From NCBI GenBank assembly GCA_002307145.1, contig DBTR01000089.1:76310-102867 (forward strand): a stretch of DNA of 26,558 nt, given 5' to 3'. Position 1 is the stretch's first letter. Each line of letters starts with the position of its first letter. Below, piece by piece: positions 1-7,020 of the stretch. The notes under the pieces were generated by a model. It was not told where the DNA came from and did no database searches. It worked only from the letters and a program-made list of their open reading frames with translations. The position numbers and the translations under genes were made by a program. This DNA comes from Rhodospirillum sp. UBA1311. GTDB lineage: Bacteria; Pseudomonadota; Alphaproteobacteria; Rhodospirillales; Rhodospirillaceae.

Positions 1-2
1 AG

Positions 3-449
3 CTGTTCAAGGACGAAGTCCGCGAGCTCGGCCGCGAACTCGGCCTGCCGGAAGAGATGGTCGGCCGCCACCCGTTCCCCGGCCCGGGCCTCGCGATCCG
101 CATCCCCGGCCAGCCGATTACCCGCGAGCGCCTGGACATCCTGAAGAAAGCCGACGCGATCTACCTTGAGGAAATCCGCAACGCGGGCCTCTACGACGCG
201 ATCTGGCAGGCGTTCTGCGTCCTCCTGCCGGTGCGCACCGTCGGCGTGATGGGCGACAGCCGCTCCTACGACTACGCCTGCGCGCTCCGCGCCGTCACCT
301 CCACCGACGGTATGACCGCCGACTTCTACCCCTACGACATGGCCTTCCTTTCCCGGGTCTCGAACCGCATCATCAACGAGGTCAAGGGCATCAACCGCGT
401 CACCTACGACGTCACCTCGAAGCCGCCGGGGACGATCGAGTGGGAGTGA
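3..449 (+). CDS. guaA: GMP synthase (glutamine-hydrolysing), C-terminal part
   Basis: Partial gene: the frame is open from the left edge of the window and ends at TGA 447-449. GuaA converts XMP to GMP using ATP and glutamine-derived ammonia, the last step of guanine nucleotide synthesis in the cytoplasm. The visible 148 residues are the C-terminal dimerisation domain, recognised by GRHPFPGPGLAIRI near the start, then the DAIYLEEIR, VGVMGDSRSYDYACALRAVTS and SRVSNRIINEV segments, and the terminal KPPGTIEWE typical of the family. The amidotransferase and ATP-pyrophosphatase domains lie outside the window. A strong intrinsic terminator follows 21 bp after the stop, so guaA ends its transcription unit here. 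Identification is very secure. Confidence 0.97.
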   Translation: MFKDEVRELGRELGLPEEMVGRHPFPGPGLAIRIPGQPITRERLDILKKADAIYLEEIRNAGLYDAIWQAFCVLLPVRTVGVMGDSRSYDYACALRAVTSTDGMTADFYPYDMAFLSRVSNRIINEVKGINRVTYDVTSKPPGTIEWE

Positions 450-470
450 GACGGTTTTGAAAGTCGAAGC

Positions 471-495
471 CCCCCGGCGCGAGCCGGGGGTTTTT
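471..495 (+). terminator. Intrinsic terminator of guaA
   Basis: A perfect 8-bp GC stem (471-478 with 483-490), loop GCGA, is followed directly by TTTTT at 491-495. It lies just after the guaA stop and before the next promoter region. Confidence 0.93.
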
Positions 496-534
496 GATTC
501 GGAGCGATACGTTTGGGATTGACCGGGAATAATA

Positions 535-550
535 TCTGACCTAAGTCAGA
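535..550. promoter_or_regulatory. Palindrome over the RBS of the MarR-GNAT gene (candidate autoregulatory operator)
   Basis: TCTGAC-CTAA-GTCAGA is a perfect inverted repeat with 6-bp arms ending 4 bp before the ATG at 555. MarR proteins commonly bind such short palindromes in their own promoters. Autoregulation is inferred from position only. The site occupies the place where a Shine-Dalgarno would normally be, and no good one is visible. Confidence 0.5.
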
Positions 551-554
551 GATT

Positions 555-1421
555 ATGACAAACGATCTCATATCGCGGGTTCGCCGCTTCAATCGCACCG
601 TCACCTCAGAGGTCGGCGCGCTGGATACGTCGTTTCTCGGGCGCGGGCGTCCGCTCGGGGCGGCGCGGGTGTTGAACGCCATCGGCCACGGGCGCGGCGA
701 TGTCGCGGAGATCCGGGCCTATCTCGGGCTCGATTCCGGGCTGATGAGCCGGTTGTTGCGCGGGCTGGAGGAGGAAGGGCTGGTCGAGACCGTGGCCGCC
801 GCCGACGACGCGCGGCGGCGCGTGGCGCGGCTGACCGACGCGGGCGAGCGCGAGTACCGCGCCTATGAAGCGCTCTCCGACACCCAGGCGGCGGCGATCC
901 TGGCGCGGCATCCCGATCCCGAGGCGTTGATCGCGGCGATGGACGTGGTCGCCGTCGCGCTTGGGCGCGAACGGATCGTGCTCGAAGAAATCCATCCGCG
1001 CGACGAGGTGGCACGGTATTGCCTGGGCGAGTATTACGCCGAGCTTGGCCGTCGCTTCGCGTGCGGCTTCGACGTGGCGCTCTCCCGCGATCCGGATGCG
1101 GAAGAGATGATCCGGCCGCGCGGCGTGTTCCTGGTGGCGATGCTCGATGGCCTGCCGCTCGGCTGCGTCGGGTTGAAGGGTGGAACCGGCGAGGTGAAGC
1201 GGCTGTGGGTCGCCCCCGCCGCGCGCGGCTTCGGCCTGTCGAAGCGGCTGATGACCGCGGTCGAGGACGCCGCGCGGGGCCTCGGGATCTCGTGTCTGCG
1301 CCTCGACACCAACAGTGCGCTGCCCGAGGCGGTGCAGCTCTATCGCCGCACCGGCTGGACCGAAATTCCGCGCTTCAACGACGATCCCTATCCCGATACC
1401 TTTTTCGAGAAGCGCCTCTAG
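555..1421 (+). CDS. MarR-type winged helix fused to GNAT N-acetyltransferase
   Basis: A 288-residue fusion protein. Residues about 1-140 form a MarR-like winged helix-turn-helix (LGLDSGLMSRLLRGLEEEGLVETV at 57-80, wing DDARRRVARLTDAG at 84-97). Residues about 150-288 form a GNAT domain with the acetyl-CoA pyrophosphate loop ARGFGLSKRL at 223-232, and a typical C-terminal LYRRTGWTEIPRFNDDPYPDTFFEKRL stretch. The family is known as bifunctional HTH regulator/acetyltransferase; substrate and target genes are not evident. The start at 555 is the only suitable ATG before the winged helix and sits beside a palindrome suggesting autorepression. The gene ends tail-to-tail with the reverse-strand remnant, sharing CTAG at 1418-1421. 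Confidence 0.9.
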   Translation: MTNDLISRVRRFNRTVTSEVGALDTSFLGRGRPLGAARVLNAIGHGRGDVAEIRAYLGLDSGLMSRLLRGLEEEGLVETVAAADDARRRVARLTDAGEREYRAYEALSDTQAAAILARHPDPEALIAAMDVVAVALGRERIVLEEIHPRDEVARYCLGEYYAELGRRFACGFDVALSRDPDAEEMIRPRGVFLVAMLDGLPLGCVGLKGGTGEVKRLWVAPAARGFGLSKRLMTAVEDAARGLGISCLRLDTNSALPEAVQLYRRTGWTEIPRFNDDPYPDTFFEKRL

Positions 1422-1633
1422 GCCCCGAGAACCTTGCGCAGCGAGGCCTCGATCTGGCCGCCGCAGTAGGCGTCGCCATAGTCCGTGCGCGCCTTGGCCG
1501 CGAGTTCGGCGAGCGGCGGCAAGGTGGCGACGCGGTGCGTCAGCGCGGCGGTGAGCGGCGCGGTTTCCGCGAATATTGCAGCGATCGCGGCGAAGCGCTC
1601 GGTCATCGTCGACCACAGGGTCGCGGTGACGAT
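1418..1633 (-). pseudogene. 3' remnant of an unrecognised gene, probably truncated
   Basis: The frame reads leftward from about 1633 to TAG at 1420-1418. An ATG at 1606 would give a 62-residue protein, but the nine codons upstream of it (reading I-V-T-A-T-L-W-S-T) all end in G or C like the rest, so coding appears to continue past that ATG until an in-frame TAG at 1636-1634. Immediately beyond, composition shifts to AT-rich. This pattern fits a host gene that lost its 5' portion when the neighbouring segment arrived. I do not recognise the protein; the tail reads RTDYGDAYCGGQIEASLRKVLGA. No matching 5' half is visible on the far side of the segment. It could instead be a real small ORF starting at 1606. 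Confidence 0.4.
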
Positions 1634-1662
1634 CTAGTAAGAGTGGGCTTCACTTTTGAACT

Positions 1663-1696
1663 ATGAGTAGGGGCGCCGAGAGGTGCCCCTACTCAT
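1663..1696. repeat. 15-bp hairpin with GAGA tetraloop at the edge of the AT-rich segment
   Basis: A perfect 12-bp inverted repeat (1663-1674 with 1685-1696) extends inward through one G-T wobble and two G-C pairs to a 15-bp stem closed by GAGA, a GNRA tetraloop. No T-run follows on either strand, so it does not look like a classical terminator. It lies between the truncated host gene and the orphan gene. It could be a structured RNA, an element end or a Rho-independent-like stop; sequence alone cannot decide. Confidence 0.7.
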
Positions 1697-1756
1697 TCCA
1701 CCTATCTGATTTTCGATGAATAGTGCGTTGCCACGTCTGCCGTGTGCAAATTATAG

Positions 1757-3151
1757 TTGTCACGGAATCCATTTGATCGCGTTCAGAGTTATATCGCTAG
1801 CACGCTGGAGATGGGGCAAATGCAAAATCTTGCGTCGTATTCAATAAAGGCAGTTCTCGATGGGGAGGCCAAGGTAGAGCGAGTCAGTACTATAAATTCT
1901 AAGATTGATAATTGGTTGCGGGGCAAAGGCGTCGGAGAGCCTCAGGCAGCGACTGGGACGTTCAAATCGTTGTCGGGAGATGGCGAAGGATGGTTCTCTC
2001 GGAAGTGGGTGGAGGCAGATATTGGACGAGTCTTAGAAGTGAGACTCGTGGAGACCGAAAGGAATGGCGGGGTTTTTACGACGGAAATTTGTGTCTATCA
2101 GGGGAGGGATGAGGTTTGGGTATACTCCCGTTTATATGTTGATGGTGCCCGAGGAGTTATTGCTCCTCTCAATGTGTACCCACGTTGTCCGAAAATAATT
2201 AGAGAGATAATATCCTCGTTTGAAGACTGGGAATTCAGCGGGGCCCGAGTTCCGAGCGAGAATGTCATCGACGCAAGGGGCGGAGACGGTGTGCTTAAGT
2301 TGTGTCGCGAAATTCGGGATAAATACAGAAGTGTGCCTATAATAGTAATTTCAATTGACAAGGACGACTCCGTTTGGCCCGATCTTTCTCGGAGCATGTC
2401 GCGGGAAATGATAGGTTTAGCTCACGTAGCAATCGTAGATGAAGCTGCGTCATGGGTCATGACTGACGAACTCGGGAAGTCGTCCTCGTGTTATCTGGGC
2501 GCAGTCCGATTGTACTGGCCGAATTTGGACGATGAGCGAGATAAACTGAGCGGATTTGTCTGGACTTCCTCCCGTTTGCTGGACGAATTCGGAGGGGGCG
2601 ACGTAGGCATGAAGCGCTTTCTGTCGAGTATTAGGTCGAAAGTCATGTCGGTTGCGGCGCTAACCATCGCTCCGCCTCGTGGCGTCCAAGACGTCCACAT
2701 GGCGGCGTTTCGGGCTCGCCTCGATCAAATGGAAAAATCAGCTATAGAGAAAGAGCTTAACACAATTACTGAGGAGAATTATGCTCTTTCCGAGCAGCTC
2801 AAAGTCGAAAAAGATAATGTGGCGAGACTGGAATATAAAATTATCCATTTGAGGGACCGGATTGAGAGCCTGTCAAATGGAGCAGTGGATGGAAAGGCCG
2901 ACCTTCCTAAGGAGGACGGCGGAACCGCGCCGACCTCAGGAGAGATACGATACTACAAGAAAATTGGAAGTGGAGGCGGTGTGGACGTCATGGTGCGTTC
3001 GGTTGAGTGTAGTCATAATGCGTGGCAACCGGCATTCAAGGCCGATCAGGCAGAGAAAGGAATTCACGAGTTTGAAGGACGGAATGATTGGGCAAGTATT
3101 CAGCATTGTGGGACGTGTACGGGGGGAGGGCGATGGAGGGTGCGCTGGTGA
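1757..3151 (+). CDS. Orphan protein with coiled coil and Cys/His/Trp C-terminal module, horizontally acquired
   Basis: I cannot assign this 464-codon protein to a named family. Its base composition and codon choice (ATA, AGA, GTA, TTA common) differ plainly from every neighbour, indicating transfer. Residues 1-310 look like mixed alpha/beta globular sequence with hydrophobic strands (VPIIVISID 193-201, GLAHVAIVDEA 220-230) and a motif GAVRLYWP at 248-255. Residues about 318-372 are charged and heptad-like, a probable coiled coil. A polar linker at 373-394 leads to a 70-residue C-terminal module with C418, H420, W423, W445, H450, C451, C454 and GGG 456-458, possibly zinc-binding. No signal peptide or membrane segment is visible. 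The frame opens at TTG 1757 right after a stop; ATG 1820, with GGAG nine bases upstream, is a strong alternative start. No partner gene is attached. Confidence 0.75.
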   Translation: MSRNPFDRVQSYIASTLEMGQMQNLASYSIKAVLDGEAKVERVSTINSKIDNWLRGKGVGEPQAATGTFKSLSGDGEGWFSRKWVEADIGRVLEVRLVETERNGGVFTTEICVYQGRDEVWVYSRLYVDGARGVIAPLNVYPRCPKIIREIISSFEDWEFSGARVPSENVIDARGGDGVLKLCREIRDKYRSVPIIVISIDKDDSVWPDLSRSMSREMIGLAHVAIVDEAASWVMTDELGKSSSCYLGAVRLYWPNLDDERDKLSGFVWTSSRLLDEFGGGDVGMKRFLSSIRSKVMSVAALTIAPPRGVQDVHMAAFRARLDQMEKSAIEKELNTITEENYALSEQLKVEKDNVARLEYKIIHLRDRIESLSNGAVDGKADLPKEDGGTAPTSGEIRYYKKIGSGGGVDVMVRSVECSHNAWQPAFKADQAEKGIHEFEGRNDWASIQHCGTCTGGGRWRVRW

Positions 3152-3175
3152 GCGCCAACTCGCCTCGCTAATCGC

Positions 3176-3198
3176 GAAATTCTGTGGGGCAGAATTTC
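3176..3198. repeat. Inverted repeat after the orphan gene
   Basis: GAAATTCTG / CAGAATTTC is a perfect 9-bp stem with loop TGGGG, 24 bp after the orphan stop codon. No T-run follows. Two further small inverted repeats come next (ACACA/TGTGT at 3213-3224 and GCCTT/AAGGC at 3231-3241). It may stabilise or end the orphan mRNA, or mark the edge of the acquired segment. Confidence 0.55.
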
Positions 3199-3363
3199 CC
3201 AATAGCTGATCCACACATCTGTGTCGGGGTGCCTTGAAGGCAGGTGTGTTGCCCGGATCTTGATGCGAGAACTGCGCATAATCACATGCCGTGCGTGTCT
3301 TTTAGGTGCTTCAGCCAGGAGTTTTTGTTGCGTCATGAAGCCAAGCGGCAAAGGGAGGGCGCG

Positions 3364-4356
3364 ATGGACGATCTCGTGGTGGTGACCGGCGGAACCGGGT
3401 TTGTCGCCGGATGGGCGGTCGTCGCGCTGTTGCGCCGGGGCTATCGGGTGCGCGCCACCGTGCGCAGCCTCACGCGCGAGGCGGAACTGCGCCGCGCCAT
3501 CGGCGCCCAGGTCGATCCCGGCGAGCGGCTTGATGTGGTCGCGGCCGATCTCACCGCCGACGCAGGCTGGCCCGAGGCGATGGCGGGGTGCCGCTTCGTC
3601 CTCCACATCGCCTCGCCGATGGCGGGGTTGGAGCCCGACGCCCTGGTCGCCACGGCGGTCGAGGGCACGCGGCGGGTTCTCGGCGCGGCGGTGGCGGCGG
3701 GAGCCGAACGGGTGGTGATGACCTCGTCCACCGCCGCCTGCACGCTGGCGAAGCCGATCGCGGCGGCGATCGACGAAACCGTCTGGACCGATCCGGCGCA
3801 GCCCGGTCTCGCCGCCTATCGCCGCTCCAAGGTTCTGGCGGAACGCACCGCCTGGGAGATCATGGCGGGCCAGCCGACGTCGCTCGTCACGCTTCTCCCC
3901 GGCGCGATCTTCGGTCCCGCGCTCAACCCCGACCAGGACGGATCGGTGGGGATCGTTCGCGGCCTGATGCAGGGCCGGCCGAAGTTCCTGCCGCGTCTCG
4001 CCTTCAACATCATCGACGTGCGCGACCTCGCCGAGATGCATGTCGCCGCGATGACCGCGCCCGAGGCGGCCGGGGAGCGCTTCATCCTGATGGGCGAGGC
4101 GTTGTGGTTCCGCGAGGTGGCGCAGGCGCTGCGCGCCCGGCTCGGCGCGCGGGCGGCGCGGGTTCCGACGACGCCGCTGCCGGATTGGGCGGCGCGGTTC
4201 CTGGCGGCGGGGTTCTCCGCGCGGATGCGCGAGCTTCTGCCCCTGCTCGGGCGGACGCAGAAATTCAGTTCGGAAAAGGCGCGGCGGGTTCTCGGCTTCG
4301 CGCCACGCCCGGCGGCGGACACCGTCGCCGACTGCGGCGCGAGCCTGAACACCTAG
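3364..4356 (+). CDS. Extended SDR, dihydroflavonol-4-reductase-like NAD(P)-dependent oxidoreductase
   Basis: A 330-residue Rossmann protein of the extended short-chain dehydrogenase class. TGGTGFVAG at 8-16 is the nucleotide-binding motif in the form typical of dihydroflavonol/cinnamoyl-CoA reductase relatives. SSTAA at 121-125 and Y152-x3-K156 provide the catalytic Ser, Tyr and Lys. Such bacterial proteins reduce aldehydes or ketones with NAD(P)H; the substrate is unknown. The start at 3364 follows a strong GGGAGGG ribosome-binding site and places the Rossmann motif at the usual distance; an upstream in-frame start at 3244 would add a non-conserved tail. Composition is host-like, so the gene lies outside the acquired segment. 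It ends tail-to-tail with tenA, sharing CTAG at 4353-4356. Confidence 0.9.
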   Translation: MDDLVVVTGGTGFVAGWAVVALLRRGYRVRATVRSLTREAELRRAIGAQVDPGERLDVVAADLTADAGWPEAMAGCRFVLHIASPMAGLEPDALVATAVEGTRRVLGAAVAAGAERVVMTSSTAACTLAKPIAAAIDETVWTDPAQPGLAAYRRSKVLAERTAWEIMAGQPTSLVTLLPGAIFGPALNPDQDGSVGIVRGLMQGRPKFLPRLAFNIIDVRDLAEMHVAAMTAPEAAGERFILMGEALWFREVAQALRARLGARAARVPTTPLPDWAARFLAAGFSARMRELLPLLGRTQKFSSEKARRVLGFAPRPAADTVADCGASLNT

Positions 4357-5009
4357 AGGGCGTCGAGCCCCATCTGCCAGAAATCCGCTTCGAGGCGCGA
4401 CGCGGTCGCGAAAATCGCGACCAGTTCGGCGAAGCGCGCCTCGGTCATCGCGCGCGTAGCGAGACGGTCGAGATGGGCGACGGCGGCCTCCGCGACGTCC
4501 TGGTAGGCGTCGGAGGCGTATTCTCCGATCCACTCCCGATATGGATGATCGGGCCGCGCGGCAAGCGCCGGGGCGAGGCTGCGGCCGATTTCGGCGTAGC
4601 CGACGATGCAGGGCGCGAGGGCGACGGCGAGGTCGAGGAGGTCGCCCGACGCGCCGCAGTCGAGGACGTAGCGGGTGTAGGCCACCGTCGCGGCGTGCTC
4701 GGGCGCGGCCGCGATGTTCTCGGGCGAAAGCCCCCAGCGGCCGCACAGCCGCACGTGCAGGTCCATCTCGCCGAGGATCGCGGCGAGCGCCGCCTGTCCC
4801 GCGCGCATGTCGGCGAGCGCGCGGCTTTTGTAGACCGCGAGCGCGTTGGCGCGGGCGAACTGGATCAGGAACAGGTAGTCCTGCACCAGATAGGCGCGGA
4901 ACGCCGCCTCGGGCAGCGTTCCGGCCGCCATCTGTTGCACGAACGGATGGTCGACGTAGCGGCTCCAGTCCCCGGCGGCGGCGCGCCTGAGGCGTTCGAA
5001 TACGGTCAT
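4353..5009 (-). CDS. tenA: TenA-family thiaminase II / aminopyrimidine aminohydrolase
   Basis: A 218-residue all-helical protein of the TenA family, close to the usual length. TenA hydrolyses aminomethylpyrimidine thiamin-breakdown products to HMP for salvage, or cleaves thiamin. The expected active-site residues are visible: D44 in QDYLFL, nucleophile C134 in APCIVGYAEIG, and E207 near the C-terminus. It lies 51 bp downstream of the reverse-strand SDR gene, so the two may be cotranscribed, but no other thiamin gene is near and no TPP riboswitch was seen. The ATG at 5009 is preceded by AAAGAG. It shares its stop region (CTAG) with the convergent SDR gene. Salvage enzyme is the likelier role; some TenA relatives act on other substrates. 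Confidence 0.9.
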   Translation of the reverse strand: MTVFERLRRAAAGDWSRYVDHPFVQQMAAGTLPEAAFRAYLVQDYLFLIQFARANALAVYKSRALADMRAGQAALAAILGEMDLHVRLCGRWGLSPENIAAAPEHAATVAYTRYVLDCGASGDLLDLAVALAPCIVGYAEIGRSLAPALAARPDHPYREWIGEYASDAYQDVAEAAVAHLDRLATRAMTEARFAELVAIFATASRLEADFWQMGLDAL

Positions 5010-5060
5010 CTCTTTGGCCTCGCTTGAGAAAGCCTAGAGATGGGGCGTGTGGCGGCAGGG

Positions 5061-5942
5061 TCAAATGCCGAAGTACCCCGCGTGATCGAGGTCGTCGAGC
5101 AGCCCCGGCTGCTCCGGCCGCCAGCCCAGGCGCTCCTGCGTCCGCGTCGCGGTGGCGGGCACGTCCATCGCCGCGAACGACGCGAACCAGCCGAAATGGT
5201 CGGACGCGACGTTTTTCACCGGCACGCCGAGGCGGTTGCCGATCAGCGCCGCGATGTCGCGGAACGGAATGCCGGTTTCGGCGACGGCGTGAAAGCGCGC
5301 GCCCGCTTCGCCCGCTTCGACGGCGAGCCGGAAGACGCGGGCGACATCGACACGGTGGACGGCGGGCCAGCGGTTGAGGCCCTCGCCGAGGTAGCCCGAG
5401 ACCCCGGTTTCGCGCGCGATGCGGATCAGGATCGGCACGAAGCCATGGTCCCCCGCACCGTGCACCGACGGCGGCAGGCGCACGATCATGGTCCGCGCGC
5501 CGCACGCCGCCGCGTTCGCCGCGTCTTCCGACGCCTTGCGCGGGTGGGCGGAGGTGCCGGAGGCCGGGGCGGTGTCCTCGGTCGCGGTGACGCCCTGGGG
5601 GAGGATGCCGAGCCCCGAGGTGACCACCAGCGGTCGCTCCGACCCGGCGAGGGCGTCGGCGAGGGCGGCAATGACGCGGCGGTCGGCCTCGCAGGTGTCG
5701 CGGAACTTGGAGAAGTCGTGGTTGAACGCGGTGTGGATCACGCCGTCCGCCGCCGCCGCGCCGCGCCGCAGGCTGTCGAGGTCGTCGAGGTCGCCGCGAT
5801 GCACGTCGGCGCCCTCGGCCGCCAGCAGGGCGGCGGCGGCATCGGAGCGCGCCAGACCGAGAACCCGGTGTCCGGCGTCGCGCAACTCGCGGACCACGGC
5901 GGACCCGACGAAGCCTGTGGCTCCGGTGACGAATATACGCAT
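5061..5942 (-). CDS. Atypical extended SDR (NAD-dependent epimerase/dehydratase-like)
   Basis: A protein of 293 residues beginning MRIFVTGATGFVGSAV, a canonical Rossmann GxxGxxG motif. The SDR segments VVTSG (106-110), RLPPSVHG and HRVDVARVF (substrate domain) follow. At the position of the catalytic YxxxK the sequence reads SAHPRKASED, so the tyrosine is absent; this is common in one widespread SDR subgroup, whose reaction is not established. ATG 5942 is preferred because it matches the family N-terminus; a TTG at 5948 with better-spaced AGGGA is an alternative giving two extra residues. It is divergent from the AraC-type gene at 6043 across 100 bp, a usual arrangement for a regulator and its target. 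Confidence 0.88.
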   Translation of the reverse strand: MRIFVTGATGFVGSAVVRELRDAGHRVLGLARSDAAAALLAAEGADVHRGDLDDLDSLRRGAAAADGVIHTAFNHDFSKFRDTCEADRRVIAALADALAGSERPLVVTSGLGILPQGVTATEDTAPASGTSAHPRKASEDAANAAACGARTMIVRLPPSVHGAGDHGFVPILIRIARETGVSGYLGEGLNRWPAVHRVDVARVFRLAVEAGEAGARFHAVAETGIPFRDIAALIGNRLGVPVKNVASDHFGWFASFAAMDVPATATRTQERLGWRPEQPGLLDDLDHAGYFGI

Positions 5943-6042
5943 CTTCAAGCATCCCTGGTTGTGGTCGCTGGATTCATGTTAGGTGGGGGATGCGGTACGA
6001 TCTATGCTTGTATTTCCATATAAACTTCGAGATCGTCCAGAA

Positions 6043-7020
6043 ATGCCCATGGATCCCCTGTCCGACATCCTCGCCCTGCTCAAGCCGCGCAACCACATGT
6101 CGGCGGGGTTCGACGCGGGCGGCGAATGGTCGATCGTCTTCCCCGACCAGCAGAACAGCATCAAGGTCGGCGCGGTGGTTTCGGGGGGGTGCTGGCTCGC
6201 GGTGGAAGGCGTCGTCGACGCGGTGCGCCTCGAAGCCGGAGATTGCTTCATCCTGCCGAGCGGCAGTCCGTTCCGCCTCGCGAGCGACCTGCGCCTGCCC
6301 TCGCGCACGGCGTCCGAGGTGTTCCATGCGGCGCGGGATGGCGGCGTGGTCATTCATAACGGCGGTGGCGAAACCTTCCTGATCAGCAGCCGCTTCGCCC
6401 TCGATCCTGTGTACGCGGCATTGCTGCTGCGGATGCTGCCGCCGATCGTCCGGCTCCGCGACGCGCCGGAACAGGCGGCGCTGCACTGGTCGGTGGAGCG
6501 GATGATGCAGGAGCTTCGCCATCCTCAGCCGGGCGGATTCCTGGTGGTGCAGCACCTCGCGCAGATGATGCTGGTCCAGGCGCTGCGCCGCTATCTGCGC
6601 GACGCGCCCGCCGACGGCACCGGCTGGCTGTTCGCGTTGAACGACCGGCGGATGATGGCGGCGATCGGTGCGATCCACGCCGATCCGGCGCATCGCTGGA
6701 CTCTCGGCGAACTGGCGGTGCGGGTGGGGATGTCGCGGTCGAGCTTCGCGGCGAAGTTCAAGGCGGCGGTGGGCGCGACGCCGATCGAATACCTGACGCG
6801 CTGGCGGATGCTGCTGGCGGCGGACCGGTTGGCCGTGGCGCGCGATCCGGTTTCCGCTATCGCGCTGTCTCTCGGCTATGAGTCCGAGAGCGCGTTCAGT
6901 ACCGCATTCAAGCGGGTGATGGGCTGCGCGCCGCGCCGCCACGCCAGCCGGTCGGAAACCGGCAAGGCTGCCGAAGCACCCTTGCCGGAAGTGGTTCATG
7001 CCGGGAGGCGGCGGTCGTAG
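6043..7020 (+). CDS. AraC-family transcriptional regulator with cupin-type sensor domain
   Basis: A regulator of 325 residues. The N-terminal half (about 1-190) resembles the cupin sensor of AraC proteins found beside SDR and oxidoreductase genes (GGCWLAVEG, LEAGDCFILPSGSPFRLASD). The C-terminal 100 residues hold two helix-turn-helix motifs: LGELAVRVGMSRSSFAAKFK and the second around AIALSLGYESESAFSTAFKR, followed by the characteristic GCAPRRH. It probably controls the divergent SDR gene at 5942; this is inferred from position. ATG 6043 and ATG 6049 are both possible starts; the upstream GTG at 5983 would add a non-conserved leader. Its 3' end overlaps the convergent SRPBCC gene by 25 bp. Confidence 0.9.
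   Translation: MPMDPLSDILALLKPRNHMSAGFDAGGEWSIVFPDQQNSIKVGAVVSGGCWLAVEGVVDAVRLEAGDCFILPSGSPFRLASDLRLPSRTASEVFHAARDGGVVIHNGGGETFLISSRFALDPVYAALLLRMLPPIVRLRDAPEQAALHWSVERMMQELRHPQPGGFLVVQHLAQMMLVQALRRYLRDAPADGTGWLFALNDRRMMAAIGAIHADPAHRWTLGELAVRVGMSRSSFAAKFKAAVGATPIEYLTRWRMLLAADRLAVARDPVSAIALSLGYESESAFSTAFKRVMGCAPRRHASRSETGKAAEAPLPEVVHAGRRRS

Noticed and set aside
1757..3151. Orphan gene as a transposase or integrase
   Set aside because: No DDE or tyrosine-recombinase motif is visible, and no terminal repeats or target duplication were found around it.
3244..3363. An earlier start for the DFR-like SDR
   Set aside because: The added 40 residues are not SDR-like; ATG 3364 has a strong ribosome-binding site and gives the canonical N-terminus.
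3100..5952. A 950-codon reverse-strand open frame, and similar long frames at 10438-12711 and 3588-5027
   Set aside because: They lie opposite or across well-identified genes, are extremely Arg-rich and low in complexity, and arise from the high-GC third positions of the real genes.
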